Below, piece after piece: positions 61,501 to 61,650 of a DNA stretch of 64,000 nucleotides. Source of the stretch: Symsagittifera roscoffensis (lineage: Eukaryota; Xenacoelomorpha; Acoela; Convolutidae); assembly GCF_963678635.1 (NCBI RefSeq), contig NC_087066.1:53524312-53588311 (forward strand). Reading direction: 5' to 3'. Every line of letters begins with the position of its first letter. The stretch's first letter is position 1. Below the pieces are notes generated by a model, which was not told the origin of the DNA, made no database searches, and was given only the letters and a program-made list of their open reading frames with translations. The translations under genes were made by a program, and so were the position numbers.

Positions 61501-61650
61501 TTTTCGAACCAGAACTTGTGGTCTATGAGTTGTCGGAGCAGTTCGATCGGAGGCATCGCCCCAAATTTCTCTCTCGTCGGCATGTTCAAGTCATCCACAA
61601 ACAGCAGCATCCGTTTACGTTCAGGGGGAGCATACATCCCCCTCGCTTTC
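1406..61650 (-). CDS. Axonemal dynein heavy chain, inner-arm type, partial (19 exons)
   Basis: Motor subunit that walks on microtubules in cilia or flagella. Exons, 5' to 3': 61501-61650, 59356-59575, 59169-59282, 56650-56808, 55541-55717, 54796-54934, 53640-53830, 52963-53058, 49146-49337, 47406-47539, 47011-47137, 45924-46142, 45081-45239, 44695-44766, 44118-44318, 43596-43766, 22716-22901, 22045-22178, 1406-1577. All have AG/GT borders, phases match at every junction and no exon contains a stop. Visible landmarks are the AAA3 Walker B ([10 protein letters not shown]), the AAA4 P-loop (GIGGSGRSS), the conserved CCTIDWF, the stalk helices and tip, and the AAA5 signature [18 protein letters not shown]. 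The wording of the AAA5 region (RTLENCI) resembles the DNAH3/7/12 group; that subtype call is inference. Both ends lie outside the window. Two introns of about 20 kb hold the iGluR genes and a Polinton. Confidence 0.93.
2270..3220. repeat. Foldback-like element with C-rich/G-rich inverted arms
   Basis: A C-rich arm at about 2600-2690 is mirrored by a G-rich arm at about 2760-2860. Outside these, T/A-rich blocks with ATTATAATCGATT-like words are also mirrored. The apparent centre is near 2725 (an 11-C run with a CA repeat). There is no ORF with recognisable homology; it looks like a non-autonomous foldback element. Confidence 0.5.
3385..3650 (-). repeat. Dispersed repeat, inverted partial copy D
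   Basis: The reverse complement shows the same landmarks as copy A (AACGTT..., CACAAATATT, GTTAATAGCGCGAAAT) in the same order. Degraded partial copy. A short plus-strand fragment lies at 4455-4535. Confidence 0.5.
6547..6600. repeat. 54-bp near-perfect palindrome
   Basis: ATCTTGCAAGATCTTTTAAA and its reverse complement flank a central GATGCATC, with one extra A in the right arm. Further ATCTTGCAAGAT words follow to 6621. Strong cruciform or hairpin potential. Confidence 0.7.
7080..7370 (-). repeat. Dispersed repeat, inverted partial copy E
   Basis: The reverse complement resembles copy A (gtctgg-type segment, Cacctg near 7230, CCAATTT near 7290). Lies upstream of iGluR 1. A further fragment of the family lies at 16255-16375, also inverted, upstream of iGluR 3. 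Confidence 0.45.
8286..9659 (+). CDS. Ionotropic glutamate receptor-like channel 1, ATD-less
   Basis: Predicted ligand-gated cation channel of 457 aa in one exon. Residues 1-16 look like a signal peptide. S1 runs about 45-150 and M1 about 160-183. The pore loop contains CLFAQGPE (206-213). M3 is about 223-251, S2 about 255-400 and M4 about 415-436. The ligand-carboxylate Arg (R125 in NAMRSEVVD) and the S2 Glu (E325 in FIVESPYI) are present, as is the S2 cysteine pair C338/C396. Known iGluRs carry a ~400-aa amino-terminal domain; it is absent here. Oddities: Ala at the Q/R site (A209), Arg in the M3 gate (SMRTV, R247) where the paralogues have Leu, and GQAA instead of GQAT in S2. AATAAA signals occur at 9674 and 9718. 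Confidence 0.9.
   Translation: MFVLIILTSLLLSTSSILIKQINKYNGSKNPVSTKGLDLTISTIYDEPFLFEISCLENRTQRIGYIQDLINELQLRMGFEYKYVIVPDGNYGAPIGNDTWNGMVGEVYHGKADMAFADLTINAMRSEVVDFTVPFMRIDYGMIFKKPTVKFGIVAYLMPFSKKVWFTILGSLILVSITLYFFGLFCSSSNNQLENIGCCFYFSFACLFAQGPETYPKSLASRTATVSWWFFSLAILTIYTSSLTSMRTVNRATLPLRTIEDLLDYPDFHFAIEPGQAAELTFQTSTYEPFQRMYQDMISRDTGFYLMQEGMDRARSRNDFAFIVESPYIEYELTIAPCDLEVIFSTTSPKTGVGYGIAFPKGSPLTEVFSTKILELIEDGTIATIHRRWFVTRSQCSEKKKFAENVEVIVFKDIQGLFFTFGIGIVVAFVIFLVASVFKVAKTKYNMQNCKNRQLNY
9674..9723 (+). terminator. Polyadenylation signals of iGluR 1
   Basis: AATAAA at 9674-9679 and again at 9718-9723, 15 and 59 bases past the stop codon. Typical metazoan 3' end signals; the cleavage site itself is not visible. 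Confidence 0.5.
10441..10870 (+). repeat. Dispersed ~450-bp repeat, copy B
   Basis: Second near-full-length copy of the family at 1-475, in the same orientation, lying between iGluR 1 and iGluR 2. Indels and substitutions suggest old copies. Confidence 0.7.
11712..11839. repeat. Palindromic MITE-like element
   Basis: Ends TTACCTAAGTAGAAAAA and TTTTTCTACTTAGGTAA are inverted copies. Inside, AGCTATTATA(c)CGTTAAAA is mirrored around a short centre near 11775. A partial relative lies at 12005-12075. Confidence 0.65.
11851..12001. repeat. Second palindromic element adjoining the first
   Basis: Inverted arms TTTTTGTCA...TATCTAC and GTAGAT...TGACAAAAA, with inner CAGACTA/TAGTCTG around GACAAGAA. 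It abuts the previous palindrome, so two cruciform-capable units sit within 300 bp upstream of iGluR 2. Confidence 0.65.
12927..14264 (+). CDS. Ionotropic glutamate receptor-like channel 2, ATD-less
   Basis: A 445-aa single-exon paralogue. Signal peptide about 1-21; S1 about 35-145, with Thr (T109) and Arg (R114 in NALRSEVVE); M1 about 149-172; pore CLFAQGPE (194-201) with Ala197 at the Q/R position; M3 212-239 ending [10 protein letters not shown]2 has GQAT (263-266), E313 and the C326/C384 disulphide pair. M4 is about 403-424, followed by a basic tail. It keeps the main amino-acid-binding residues (R, T, E), so an amino-acid agonist is likely by family knowledge. There is no amino-terminal domain. 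The start is supported by the signal peptide immediately after ATG. Confidence 0.92.
   Translation: MATMVLLWALLVSLLQTNCSLSTEGLLLNMSTILRQPFLYDIVDLDNKTKRVGYIQDLINELQLRMGFEYNYLIVPDGNYGAPIGNDTWNGMIGELYHGRADMIAADLTVNALRSEVVEYTVPFMRIDLGVVYKKPTVKFGVLAYMMPFSNRVWLVILGSLFVTSAALYFFGMFETNKDRFESVVSCLYFGLACLFAQGPEYYPKSISARTTAVAWWFFSLMMLTLYTSSLTAMLTVNRVQLPIETVEDLLDYPDFHYAVEPGQATNLAFKLTSYEPFQKMYQDMISRDTGFFIDYIGMERVRSRNDFAFIRESPYIDYDITFAPCDLEVIYSSASPKTGAGYGFAFPKGSPLADIFSAKILELVEDGTIAKIHKKWFVLRSQCSDKKKLAEEVSTINFKEIQGIFLTFGLGIAISFVLFGIRLARKALQAKGCPETRFMRKKSR
14276..14281 (+). terminator. Polyadenylation signal of iGluR 2
   Basis: AATAAA 11 bases past the stop codon of the second receptor gene. Confidence 0.5.
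14640..15320. repeat. Degenerate ~175-bp tandem repeat array
   Basis: A recurrent core CCGATA...AGGCCGAAACCTAT appears at about 14731, 14899, 15076 and 15259, a spacing of 168-184 bp. Each is preceded by GCTCGTCAAA and ATGAGGCC-like words. Lysine-rich ORFs here are by-products of the A-rich unit. Confidence 0.6.
19491..20813 (+). CDS. Ionotropic glutamate receptor-like channel 3, ATD-less
   Basis: A 440-aa single-exon paralogue with the most GC-rich codons of the three. Signal peptide about 1-21; S1 with R115 (NAARSEVVD); M1 about 150-172; pore CLFAQGPE with Ala198 at the Q/R site; M3 ending [10 protein letters not shown]2 contains GQAT (T267), E314 (FIRESPYI) and C327/C385. M4 is about 403-424, followed by a short tail. 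It lies 5.2 kb downstream of receptor 2 in the same orientation. The first ATG (19491) starts the signal peptide; a second Met at codon 3 is possible. The first downstream AATAAA is at 21101. The role as a glutamate or related amino-acid channel is inferred from conserved binding residues. Confidence 0.92.
   Translation: MTMRNLLLFFLAFINPNTVLGSMRPRPMYNISAINREPFLFDLVDLENSTRRIGYIQDLVDELQKRLKFDYNFLFVPDGHYGIPNDNQNWNGMIGELLLGKADFIAADLTINAARSEVVDFTPPFMQIDWGVVYKKPAVTSNFLAYMMPFSNAVWYTIIGSLLVTSSSLYTFAHFNSQDTRLSSAAACLYFGLACLFAQGPETYPKSIASRMTAISWWFFSLMMLTLYTASMTSMLTVNKSALPIEKIEDLIDYGELHYAIEPGQATQWAFQSTSYEPFRTMWGDMESRDTGLFGPEDGMSRVRSRSDFAFIRESPYIAYDLTFAPCDLEVVYSSQNPNSGSGYGFAFPKGSQIARNFSTAILELIEEGVVAEIHAKWFTTRNQCSEAKKLASNVDEIGIVEIRGIFITFLGGLAIAFLFFVIKIGLNFYDKKCINPPEK
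22045..22178 (-). CDS. Dynein exon: AAA5 P-loop-region segment
   Basis: The reverse strand reads [20 protein letters not shown] and [11 protein letters not shown], matching the dynein IPxSxxF...W...GLPxD segment. The acceptor is TTTCAG and the donor GTAAGT. It was recognised from the raw sequence because its frame is too short for long-ORF detection. Confidence 0.92.
22391..22630 (+). repeat. Repeat with GTGGCGTGCGCAG head
   Basis: Starts AGTGGCGTGCGCAGAAATTT, then AGAGGGGGTGATTTT. Similar heads are found at 54738-54785 (plus) and, inverted, at 45490-45640. A dispersed non-coding repeat within dynein introns. Confidence 0.5.
22716..22901 (-). CDS. Dynein exon: CC2 end and AAA5 start
   Basis: It encodes [20 protein letters not shown] and [17 protein letters not shown], the dynein junction between stalk and AAA5. 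The acceptor is ATTTAG and the donor GTTAGT. It joins in phase to the CC2 exon 20.7 kb away. Confidence 0.94.
22902..24228. other. Dynein intron left of the Polinton
   Basis: AT-rich sequence with TTTTTTG-type short repeats near 23070. The stretch 23180-23460 begins TGTCGGGGTTGTGGAATGTC and could be an LTR remnant, but I could not find matching ends. No gene seen. Confidence 0.5.
24229..24234. repeat. Target-site duplication, left
   Basis: TAACTG, identical to 42937-42942 and directly flanking the inverted repeats. Six bases is the duplication length of Polinton integrases. Confidence 0.9.
24235..24630 (+). repeat. Polinton left terminal inverted repeat
   Basis: The reverse complement of 42556-42936, with scattered mismatches and one extra block rich in GATCCCA(T/A) words. 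Includes a G run near 24265-24280 matched by a C run at 42892-42908. The two TIRs are 396 and 381 bp. Confidence 0.93.
25072..25665 (-). pseudogene. Polymerase B C-terminal piece (Polinton)
   Basis: The reverse strand holds the polymerase thumb/C-terminus, including [15 protein letters not shown], followed by an acidic Asp/Glu-rich tail. The upstream 50 codons (from about 25665) are in a different frame, so a frameshift lies near 25505. An AG acceptor-like TATATAG precedes it near 25666. Separated from the main polymerase block by a T/A-rich satellite (25685-26050) that may be an intron or an insertion. Confidence 0.75.
25685..26050. repeat. T8-CG-A8 tandem repeat inside polymerase gene
   Basis: Repeats of a roughly 30-bp unit, AAATTTTTTTTCGAAAAAAA followed by TTTTTTCCC. 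The TTTTTTTTCGAAAAAAAA core is self-complementary. It lies between two homologous parts of the polymerase reading frame. Confidence 0.8.
26061..29408 (-). pseudogene. Protein-primed DNA polymerase B (Polinton)
   Basis: Replicates the element by protein priming. The N-terminal block (28083-29408) has the exonuclease motif YFDFES. The block 26061-28085 continues in the same frame with the HxH/Cys motif DHCHYSGEF, Exo II-like GHNIQNYD, Exo III-like [10 protein letters not shown], motif B (NNSAYG) and motif C (YSDTDS). The two blocks are separated by an in-frame TAG at 28083-28085. Motif A reads LEANNLYG, with Glu at the usual catalytic Asp (codon 27129-27131). Together with a 3' frameshift this copy is very probably inactive. 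The family call is certain. Its start overlaps the zinc-finger ORF upstream by 7 bp. Confidence 0.93.
29402..29815 (-). CDS. C2H2 zinc-finger protein (Polinton)
   Basis: A 137-aa ORF with three C2H2 fingers: CNFC...RHERNFH, CNDC...HFISTH and CEYC...HMITLH. The stop overlaps the polymerase ATG (ATGGTAA, 29402-29408), so it is either a separate overlapping gene or a frameshifted N-terminus of the polymerase. Nucleic-acid binding is expected from the fingers; the role in the element is unknown. The start may be the internal Met (codon 19, MNPAKYKC). Confidence 0.7.
   Translation of the reverse strand: MYKYEFYLQTSISLEYLIMNPAKYKCNFCPKLFTFKTNRTRHERNFHAMEKGIPIYMCNDCPFTSLLLSSLEQHFISTHESIANLCEYCNLGFVSNNELNNHMITLHSLPVATSNNTESISKNETIAPTMNVNGFQW
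29809..30205. repeat. Two-copy 198-bp tandem repeat upstream of polymerase module
   Basis: Units start TGTACAAATTTT at 29809 and 30007 and are highly similar. Each contains ACTTCATGGGATTGG, CTACATGT, an inverted GGCAATC/GATTGCC pair and CCCGCCAAAA boxes. It sits directly upstream of the minus-strand zinc-finger/polymerase genes, so it is probably part of their promoter. Confidence 0.8.
29910..30118. promoter_or_regulatory. E2F-like sites (TTTTGGCGGG)
   Basis: CCCGCCAAAA, the complement of TTTTGGCGGG, occurs at 29910-29919, 29940-29949 and 30109-30118; a mutated fourth copy (CCAGCCAAAA) is at about 30139. It matches the TTTSSCGC-type binding consensus of E2F factors. Function in this element is inference. 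Confidence 0.4.
30206..30819. other. Polinton non-coding stretch
   Basis: AT-rich; no gene or repeat recognised. Confidence 0.5.
30820..31011 (+). pseudogene. Small ORF resembling the minus-strand gene at 31240-31904
   Basis: A 63-aa ORF. Its pattern [19 protein letters not shown]...[11 protein letters not shown] parallels [18 protein letters not shown]...[11 protein letters not shown] of the convergent gene. Shorter, lacking the C-terminal half. Probably a duplicated, degenerating copy. Function unknown. Confidence 0.45.
31240..31904 (-). pseudogene. Polinton accessory gene, unknown function, broken
   Basis: The N-terminal 100 codons are intact from 31904 (a later Met at codon 11, MPCYLIAG, may be the true start). 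A frameshift in an A run near 31640 moves the reading to another frame with acidic sequence, then an in-frame TAA falls near 31440. The frame continues to a stop at 31240-31242 and ends with a basic APKKKRK segment that could be a nuclear signal. No family recognised. Confidence 0.55.
32358..32729 (+). pseudogene. PC4-like small protein (Polinton), interrupted
   Basis: The 72-codon ORF ([20 protein letters not shown]...) has the beta-strand/helix pattern of PC4-like ssDNA-binding domains, a tentative fold guess. An in-frame TAA at 32574-32576 interrupts it. The same frame then continues 50 codons (KLLKSGKSI...) with a basic stretch to 32729. First gene of the plus-strand module. Confidence 0.45.
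32744..33532 (+). pseudogene. Polinton accessory protein with HYH motif, interrupted
   Basis: Reads 151 codons to an in-frame TAA (33197-33199), then continues in the same frame to 33532 (total 262 codons). The segment [16 protein letters not shown] resembles the HUH metal-binding motif of rolling-circle endonucleases, followed by KYLVSPAKD where a tyrosine motif might be expected. This is suggestive only. The C-terminal part is Ser/Thr-rich and low complexity. Confidence 0.4.
33565..34584 (+). pseudogene. Polinton gene with DIEGF motif (possible DEDD exonuclease fold), interrupted
   Basis: One long frame of 339 codons broken by an in-frame TGA (33985-33987) and TAG (34180-34182). Motifs after the first stop: [34 protein letters not shown], then [14 protein letters not shown] and a C...H pair. 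The spaced acidic residues (DxE, then NLED) recall DEDD-type 3'-5' exonucleases. The fold assignment is inference; the interruptions are seen directly. Confidence 0.5.
34577..34864 (+). CDS. Small Polinton ORF, unknown
   Basis: A 95-codon ORF starting MNNQSPENN, overlapping the end of the preceding frame by 8 bp and the start of the next gene in another frame. No family recognised. Confidence 0.4.
   Translation: MNNQSPENNLTPRIKVTLTRTGILDFRGKPLLQKLEQITLNDIEIDNLRKFFTVLDYFHLYNVQTPGISPVNSVVQYQPGRAATSAGREKTNPFA
34761..35060 (+). CDS. Small Polinton protein, paralogue 1
   Basis: From Met at 34761, 99 codons. The core [20 protein letters not shown]...[11 protein letters not shown] resembles the next gene ([19 protein letters not shown]...YAVVTINLD), so the two are tandem paralogues. 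No function known to me. Confidence 0.55.
   Translation: MSRLQEFRQSIPLFNINLEGLQPQLGERRQIHLHDNQLPAELKELVKTDNVEEIHLVQATIRVAAHFVVKFKSNCNHDKFTKYEFFFIERGVDLPVEPK
35159..35455 (+). CDS. Small Polinton protein, paralogue 2
   Basis: 98 codons, intact, with a lysine-rich N-terminus and C-terminus. Paralogous to the gene at 34761. The stop overlaps the next gene's likely start (35445). Confidence 0.6.
   Translation: MSCLKIQNFKKKFLPKENTQNVSLTGENLPKELLDEISTGNVEKIVRILLTDKNIARYIIKHKPNGNRSERKKGDWYAVVTINLDSNKQKKSSSKHGN
35445..35735 (+). CDS. Polinton membrane protein ending GYMLPNPKL
   Basis: 97 aa from Met 35445. Acidic N-terminus, then two hydrophobic spans (about 45-70 and 78-92) ending [11 protein letters not shown]. 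Small two-span membrane proteins with a YxLPNP ending immediately before the ATPase are a recurrent Polinton feature; the role is unknown, possibly virion or membrane associated. Intact. Confidence 0.65.
   Translation: MEIEETTTVENNDCDFVDLGGAEQSLSHENRSWKFCNSVSLPSAEVVFFTQVCFIFILLSLFISKLSFYNLSCDETAIWLSILSSTVGYMLPNPKL
35738..36430 (+). CDS. Packaging ATPase (FtsK/HerA type)
   Basis: Genome-packaging motor ATPase of Polintons and related dsDNA viruses. 230 aa from Met 35738. Walker A GPSGSGKT at about residues 15-22; Walker B-like CMIVFDD; downstream AGRHKN and the Asn/Asp-rich segment typical of the A32-like family. A longer frame begins at 35678, but the internal Met lies 2 bp after the preceding stop and fits the family. 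The reading frame is intact. Confidence 0.92.
   Translation: MNKIISTKDRLFMSVSGPSGSGKTDLIFQMLLKGTFYPSYNKIFYFYIHDQPKYRSFVSHNKFDIEFIKLSSFEIVNNLRDCMIVFDDTYEEIFNEKDFVKLATAGRHKNVHDIYVKHNLFQQSKQSRTIDLNTTHLILFKSPRDIQQIDYLGRQLNNAKFLRHAYQLATREDFGHLLIDLDPKTSECLRYSSNKVPPSPTIFYLPSSKAVIASLENERERIMYIEANAQ
36381..36677 (+). CDS. Conserved small Polinton protein (basic)
   Basis: 98 codons, overlapping the ATPase 3' end in another frame. The pattern [20 protein letters not shown] followed by a Lys/Arg-rich segment ([10 protein letters not shown]) resembles the small basic protein usually found between ATPase and integrase in animal Polintons. Function not established. Confidence 0.55.
   Translation: MKMKEKELCILKQMLNSRHCRSILTGADSNFIRFLCDCFMNVFLGHVPANKSFIESKKRPFEKIVDPKFSIREKRKFLANNISLVKSIGELCYIYLKN
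36688..37631 (+). pseudogene. Polinton low-complexity protein upstream of integrase, frameshifted
   Basis: An N-terminal frame 36688-37290 and a C-terminal frame 37287-37631 belong together: a shift near 37262 moves the sensible reading from one to the other. Pro/Ser/Asp-rich, with a short folded segment ([17 protein letters not shown]). A similarly placed gene of unknown role is common in Polintons. Confidence 0.5.
37567..38562 (+). CDS. Integrase (rve/DDE, Polinton type)
   Basis: Inserts the element and generates the 6-bp TSD. 331 aa from Met 37567; the frame is open further upstream, but that part is a shadow of the preceding gene. Catalytic triad: Asp in IWSLDLAYV, Asp in VCVDKGTEF, Glu in [13 protein letters not shown]. 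The C-terminal SH3-like/chromo-like region is YVGDYVRI...[12 protein letters not shown]. All triad residues are present and the frame is intact. Overlaps the minor capsid start by 11 bp. Confidence 0.94.
   Translation: MEAVKNRLRRRQQKNGNPTISEEKKLKLLYTKGPAAFGSVKNLTNASQLSPKKVRKFLRSQSSHTKYGLFRKTYPRLKVIVNDINEIWSLDLAYVDKLAKYNRGVRYFLVAVDCLSRYLRVEPLKTKYAKETTEAFKKMIKTKQPKKVCVDKGTEFKGEFEKLCTKREIIKYNTHSEKKSAFAERNIRSLKSIIYKYLEFEWTYIYIEKLQSFVQTIKSRVNRITKLAPNKVTRKHLPALVSLIANSSSKLVQKPKFYVGDYVRIAKTDLPFRKGYKQIFTDEVFEIVDIPTVKPPTYSLIDAEKEEISGKFYEKELGLIGNKADYNENGQ
38552..39664 (+). pseudogene. Minor capsid (penton-like) protein, interrupted by insertion
   Basis: The N-terminal part (38552 to about 38990) begins [18 protein letters not shown] and contains [14 protein letters not shown], typical of Polinton penton proteins. 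The C-terminal part (about 39240-39664) carries [15 protein letters not shown] and TETGRLVPF...[11 protein letters not shown]. Between them lies about 245 bp that does not fit, so the gene is disrupted. Confidence 0.8.
38992..39238 (-). other. ~245-bp foreign segment inside minor capsid gene
   Basis: The left edge shows a short tandem repeat (TGTACGCTGCTCA then TGTACGCTGCTGG). It is more GC-rich than its surroundings and is open on the minus strand, reading an acidic, tail-like peptide including [20 protein letters not shown]. No splice sites at the edges. Origin unknown; exact right edge uncertain. Confidence 0.5.
39671..40037 (+). pseudogene. Core-protein-like (pX-like) Polinton protein, frameshifted
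   Basis: Starts at the Met at 39671 ([18 protein letters not shown]), then the sensible frame switches near 39735 to [20 protein letters not shown] and a very basic tail ([19 protein letters not shown]). This layout matches the small basic, adenoviral core-like protein of Polintons. The frameshift is seen directly. Confidence 0.65.
40027..41368 (+). pseudogene. Major capsid protein (double jelly-roll), frameshifted
   Basis: The N-terminal frame (40027-40680) and C-terminal frame (40760-41368) are parts of one major capsid protein. The break is a slippage: ATGAAGACTTTCTC occurs three times between 40646 and 40691, spaced 17 and 15 bp, adding 32 bp. Both halves read cleanly otherwise. The double jelly-roll call rests on gene order (between minor capsid/core gene and protease), length and family resemblance. 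Confidence 0.8.
41371..41817 (+). CDS. Maturation cysteine protease (adenain/Ulp1-like)
   Basis: Virion maturation protease. 148 aa, intact. The catalytic series is seen in order: His in GTHWIVIC, Asp in YFADPLG, Gln in PMQDSNS, Cys in MCGSFC. It starts 2 bp after the capsid stop. Copies of its 3' end recur downstream at about 42185-42230 and 42308-42355. Confidence 0.93.
   Translation: MDEIQLQDLIQNCKHLKYKFLGVFAADNFPPHIPNNIFMIVNTSKSDSPGTHWIVICNRRNVLYFADPLGLPLWQYTNLFIRLNEKFHQVTELMTNYPMQDSNSTMCGSFCIYIAHLIYDKNFNGDASDFVYINNHVLKRLLTHMLSH
41818..42555. repeat. Polinton right non-coding region with protease 3'-end echoes and SINE
   Basis: Near copies of the protease tail (TTTTGAAACGTTT.CTAACTC..ATGCTTTCTCATTA) lie at about 42185-42230 and 42308-42355, showing local duplication. 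A SINE-like unit lies at 41985-42110. No gene seen. Confidence 0.6.
41985..42110 (-). repeat. tRNA-derived SINE-like unit inside Polinton
   Basis: The minus strand reads GGCGCTCGACTCTCAGCCGA, then GGCGTTTCGAAACCCG (B-box-like), paralleling the unit at 46385-46520. Inserted in the Polinton, so younger than it. Confidence 0.5.
42556..42936 (-). repeat. Polinton right terminal inverted repeat
   Basis: Partner of the left TIR. Ends CTATACTACT followed by TAACTG. Contains repeated CATGGGATC words. Confidence 0.93.
42937..42942. repeat. Target-site duplication, right
   Basis: TAACTG, matching 24229-24234. Confidence 0.9.
43596..43766 (-). CDS. Dynein exon: stalk coiled coil 2
   Basis: It is 57 codons of heptad-rich helix starting [16 protein letters not shown], the returning stalk strand CC2. 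The acceptor is ATATAG and the donor GTGGGC. A C run (43566-43575) lies in the intron just past the donor. The next intron holds the Polinton. Confidence 0.92.
44118..44318 (-). CDS. Dynein exon: microtubule-binding domain (part 2)
   Basis: It encodes [20 protein letters not shown] and [12 protein letters not shown], the MTBD core and the return into CC2. The acceptor is TGCAG and the donor GTTTTG. The exon is 67 whole codons. Confidence 0.92.
44695..44766 (-). CDS. Dynein exon: stalk tip, microtubule-binding domain (part 1)
   Basis: It is a 24-codon exon with GMKPTRKPD and DDYW, matching the KPxRxPD...DYW segment of the microtubule-binding domain. The acceptor is TTTTCAG and the donor GTAAGT. 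Confidence 0.9.
45081..45239 (-). CDS. Dynein exon: distal stalk CC1
   Basis: It encodes [20 protein letters not shown] and [17 protein letters not shown], the conserved approach to the stalk tip. The acceptor is TTTCAG and the donor GTATCG. An 11-base G run follows in the intron (45044-45054). Confidence 0.94.
45924..46142 (-). CDS. Dynein exon: stalk coiled coil 1
   Basis: It is 73 codons of heptad-rich, acidic helix ([18 protein letters not shown] and following) forming CC1 of the microtubule-binding stalk. The acceptor is ATACAG and the donor GTCAGC. A 10-base G run lies in the intron just past the donor (45884-45893). Confidence 0.9.
46385..46520 (-). repeat. tRNA-derived SINE-like unit
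   Basis: The minus strand begins GAGGGAGCAGTGGTGAAGTG (A-box region), then CTCTCAATCGAAAGG (anticodon-arm-like) and GATGTTCGAGGCC (B-box-like). The tail GAGGGTGAGGCAACATTACC recurs at 48598-48640. Too degenerate for a functional tRNA. Confidence 0.55.
47011..47137 (-). CDS. Dynein exon: stalk entry (NYVTPTSYL)
   Basis: It contains [20 protein letters not shown], the motif at the base of stalk coiled coil 1. The acceptor is AACAG and the donor GTATAC. Confidence 0.93.
47406..47539 (-). CDS. Dynein exon: end of AAA4 (WPEDAL)
   Basis: The reverse strand reads [20 protein letters not shown], the sequence that directly follows CCTIDWFQ in dyneins. The acceptor is GAGTAG and the donor GTAACA. The exon ends after two bases of an Asn codon. 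Confidence 0.92.
47540..49145. other. Dynein intron, repeat-bearing
   Basis: Contains a 17-base C run near 48160-48176, a SINE tail echo at 48598-48640 and a direct repeat (GGTGAGAAATTGACTT...AATTTCCAGGA) at about 48736-48782 and 48793-48841. No gene seen. Confidence 0.5.
49146..49337 (-). CDS. Dynein exon: AAA4 C-terminal (CCTIDWF)
   Basis: It encodes [18 protein letters not shown] and CCTIDWFQ, a strong dynein signature. The acceptor is CTGTAG and the donor GTTAGT. The exon is 64 whole codons. Confidence 0.94.
49338..52962. other. 3.6 kb dynein intron
   Basis: AT-rich. Carries two copies of the dispersed GGAACATTC hairpin motif (50151-50200, 52233-52285). No gene seen. Confidence 0.5.
52963..53058 (-). 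CDS. Dynein exon: AAA4 SFLEDIN motif
   Basis: It encodes [20 protein letters not shown], the conserved AAA4 motif. The acceptor is TTTCAG and the donor GTAATT. The exon is 32 whole codons. Confidence 0.9.
53505..53556 (-). pseudogene. Echo of dynein AAA4 exon edge
   Basis: TGGTCTCCGAACAT.AG.ACGACACTGTTGCCC matches the 3' edge of the exon at 53640-53830, about 130 bp away. It is flanked by a tandem GGGGTAC.AAGAAGGCG duplication (53449 and 53558). Confidence 0.6.
53640..53830 (-). CDS. Dynein exon: AAA4 P-loop
   Basis: It begins with the AAA4 nucleotide-binding loop (GIGGSGRSS), followed by [13 protein letters not shown] and [11 protein letters not shown]. The acceptor is TTTCAG and the donor GTATAA. 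It is more GC-rich than its introns. A damaged echo of its 3' edge lies about 100 bp further into the intron (53505-53556). Confidence 0.93.
54560..54705 (+). repeat. SINE-like fragment with perfect B box
   Basis: GGTTCGAATCC at 54572-54582 is a perfect RNA polymerase III B box. The downstream sequence is GC-richer, with CGGCTACGGCTAAATGGG and GTCGGCGGCTAATAAAAG. No A box or cloverleaf could be completed. Confidence 0.4.
54796..54934 (-). CDS. Dynein exon: AAA4 start
   Basis: Translation of the reverse strand gives [20 protein letters not shown] and [13 protein letters not shown], the opening of AAA4. The acceptor is TGTAG and the donor GTAACA at 54790-54795. It ends on the first base of the glycine codon that starts the P-loop in the next exon. 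Too short for a 60-codon ORF filter, so easily missed. Confidence 0.92.
55541..55717 (-). CDS. Dynein exon: DLRxLxFGDY segment
   Basis: It contains [14 protein letters not shown] and [10 protein letters not shown], characteristic of the segment before AAA4. The acceptor is TTTTCAG and the donor GTATAA. The exon is 59 whole codons. Confidence 0.9.
55884..56079. repeat. ACATGT cluster, MITE-like
   Basis: Eight ACATGT palindromes in 196 bp, mostly as TCACATGT, inside T/A-rich flanks that look inverted (ATTTTACG / CGTAATTTT). No coding content. Confidence 0.6.
56650..56808 (-). CDS. Dynein exon: pre-AAA4 (RLWxHE) segment
   Basis: It encodes [18 protein letters not shown], matching the dynein RLWxHExxRVFxDRL motif. 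The acceptor is TTTGCAG and the donor GTGAGC. The exon is 53 whole codons. Confidence 0.92.
56809..59168. other. Dynein intron 56809-59168
   Basis: Contains the GC-rich SINE-like unit and a weak copy of the dispersed hairpin motif at 58157-58195. No gene seen in the rest. Confidence 0.45.
57430..57760 (-). repeat. GC-rich SINE-like unit
   Basis: The minus strand starts GGGAGGCCCATAGCATAGTA (A-box-like) at 57757. The whole segment is clearly GC-richer than the surrounding intron. A 79-codon ORF here has no recognisable homology. Confidence 0.35.
59169..59282 (-). CDS. Dynein exon: AAA3-AAA4 link
   Basis: It encodes [19 protein letters not shown], the near-universal dynein PTPxKxHYxFNLRD motif. 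The acceptor is tag and the donor GTTGGC at 59163-59168. The exon is 38 whole codons. Confidence 0.88.
59356..59575 (-). CDS. Dynein exon: AAA3 large subdomain
   Basis: The acceptor is cag at 59576-59578; the donor I prefer is GTTAAT at 59350-59355. It contains [18 protein letters not shown] and the LEWHF stretch typical of AAA3. The donor is the least certain in the gene, because GTACTT a little upstream is an alternative. The chosen site preserves phase into the next exon. Confidence 0.8.
59576..61500. other. 1.9 kb dynein intron with GC-rich patch
   Basis: Holds a tandem TTAATAGATTTTCTTATAAT duplication near 59960-60060, a GC-rich patch at 60697-60805 and C runs at 60891-60900 and 60953-60964. 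No gene recognised. Confidence 0.45.
61501..61650 (-). CDS. Dynein exon: AAA3 Walker B
   Basis: The acceptor is a cag at 61651-61653 and the donor GTAAGC at 61495-61500. It encodes the AAA3 Walker B segment ([10 protein letters not shown]) followed by PPIELLRQ, diagnostic of dynein heavy chains. This is the most upstream exon I can place. The AAA3 P-loop must lie in an exon beyond the window or one I could not find. Confidence 0.9.
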